Of a DNA stretch of 6,328 nt, positions 6,152-6,328 are shown piece after piece; position 1 is the first letter of the stretch, and the number at the start of each line of letters is the position of its first letter. The notes below the pieces were generated by a model. It did not search any database. It was not told the origin of the DNA and saw only the letters and a program-made list of their open reading frames with translations. Source of the DNA: Tannerellaceae bacterium (GTDB taxonomy: Bacteria; Bacteroidota; Bacteroidia; Bacteroidales; Tannerellaceae); contig JAIRZN010000102.1 in the NCBI GenBank assembly GCA_031267205.1, forward strand, positions 1 through 6,328, in the 5' to 3' direction. A program made the position numbers and the translations under genes.

Positions 6152-6231
6152 ATTTGCCCTAAAATTTGCTGGAGAATTATAGAATAAAAATATATTGACA
6201 AAGTAATGAAAATAAAATATCATAAATTATT

Positions 6232-6328
6232 ATGGATTTACCAAAGACAAAAGAAGAATTATACGGCACATATTATTTGAAAGAAGACTTAATAAATATG
6301 TGTAAAGAATATAATTTACCGGCAAATG
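6232..6328 (+). CDS. Probable SAP-domain protein, N-terminal fragment cut by window end
   Basis: An open frame starts at ATG 6232 and runs off the window after 32 full codons. The visible peptide begins MDLPKTKEELYGTYYLKEDL and continues INMCKEYNLPAN. The stretch YYLKEDLINMCKEYNLPAN fits the first helix and turn of a SAP-like helix-extension-helix motif (L-K-x-x-L-x-x-x-C-x-x-x-x-L-P/S), a small nucleic-acid-binding module found at the start of short bacterial proteins of unknown function. The glycine-lysine turn and second helix that would confirm it lie beyond the window. By hand count only 25 of the 96 bases in these codons are G or C, with four TTA leucine codons, far more AT-rich than the upstream operon genes, which suggests a different history. 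The start is supported by an A/T-rich leader (AAATTATT) of Bacteroidetes style. A frame starting at 6206 ends after 24 codons and is not preferred. Confidence 0.5.
   Translation, partial: MDLPKTKEELYGTYYLKEDLINMCKEYNLPAN

Larger units (their letters stand above)
5866..6231. other. Intergenic region with no convincing gene
   Basis: Between the repeat array and the gene starting at 6232 I find no ORF with family-like sequence. Short plus-strand ORFs at 6028-6072 (14 codons, with adjacent Trp-Trp) and 6051-6182 (43 codons) begin after an A-rich stretch, but nothing else supports them. The minus strand is open from 6201 back to 5851 only because it lacks stops, and its translation runs into the repeat array. 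The region probably contains the promoter and leader of the downstream gene, or a small RNA. Confidence 0.5.

Noticed and set aside
5851..6201. Minus-strand 116-codon ORF
   Set aside because: The translation looks like random AT-rich sequence with no recognisable domain, and its end runs into the repeat array. No promoter or leader on that strand was found.
6206..6280. 24-codon ORF just before and overlapping the last gene
   Set aside because: It has no family-like sequence and overlaps the better-supported frame from 6232.

Overview
The window reads as chromosomal DNA from a member of the Bacteroidales (Bacteroides/Parabacteroides/Tannerella-like; genus not resolved). The reasons are the close match of PyrE (212 aa) and ArgH (448 aa) to the Bacteroides-type proteins as I remember them, an AraC regulator of the Bacteroidetes type, A/T-rich gene leaders without Shine-Dalgarno sequences, and promoter elements that fit the Bacteroidetes -7 consensus TAnnTTTG. 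No database search was possible. Family calls rest on recognised motifs and remembered family sequences.

Left part (1-2238). A plus-strand pair encodes a short RsmI-like tetrapyrrole-methylase-fold methyltransferase (86-790) and, 9 nt later, a left-handed beta-helix N-acetyltransferase of the WbpD/WlbB type that makes an acetamido-sugar precursor for surface polysaccharide (800-1387). A minus-strand AraC-family regulator (1384-2238) converges on this pair, and the two stop codons overlap in the four bases TTAG.

Middle (2239-5468). An AT-rich region of about 350 bp separates the divergent AraC gene from a compact plus-strand operon: pyrE (orotate phosphoribosyltransferase), a 136-aa SRPBCC-fold protein, argH (argininosuccinate lyase) and a small lipoprotein with a degenerate Rieske-like domain. 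Gaps are 19 and 11 nt, and the last junction is an ATGA stop/start overlap. Co-transcription would link the last-but-one step of UMP synthesis with the last step of arginine synthesis, two pathways that both use carbamoyl phosphate.

Right part (5469-6328). The operon is followed by a perfectly phased tandem array of sixteen 21-bp units (5530-5865). Each unit contains the near-palindrome CGGATTACAATCCG. Next come about 365 bp without a convincing gene, holding a weak promoter-like element and an imperfect inverted repeat. The window ends in the first 32 codons of an AT-rich gene (from 6232) that looks like a SAP-domain protein. The base composition drops sharply between the operon and this last gene, so the repeat array lies at or near a boundary between conserved housekeeping DNA and possibly accessory DNA. 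I see no tRNA, rRNA, insertion sequence or CRISPR array. The least explained element is the repeat array.
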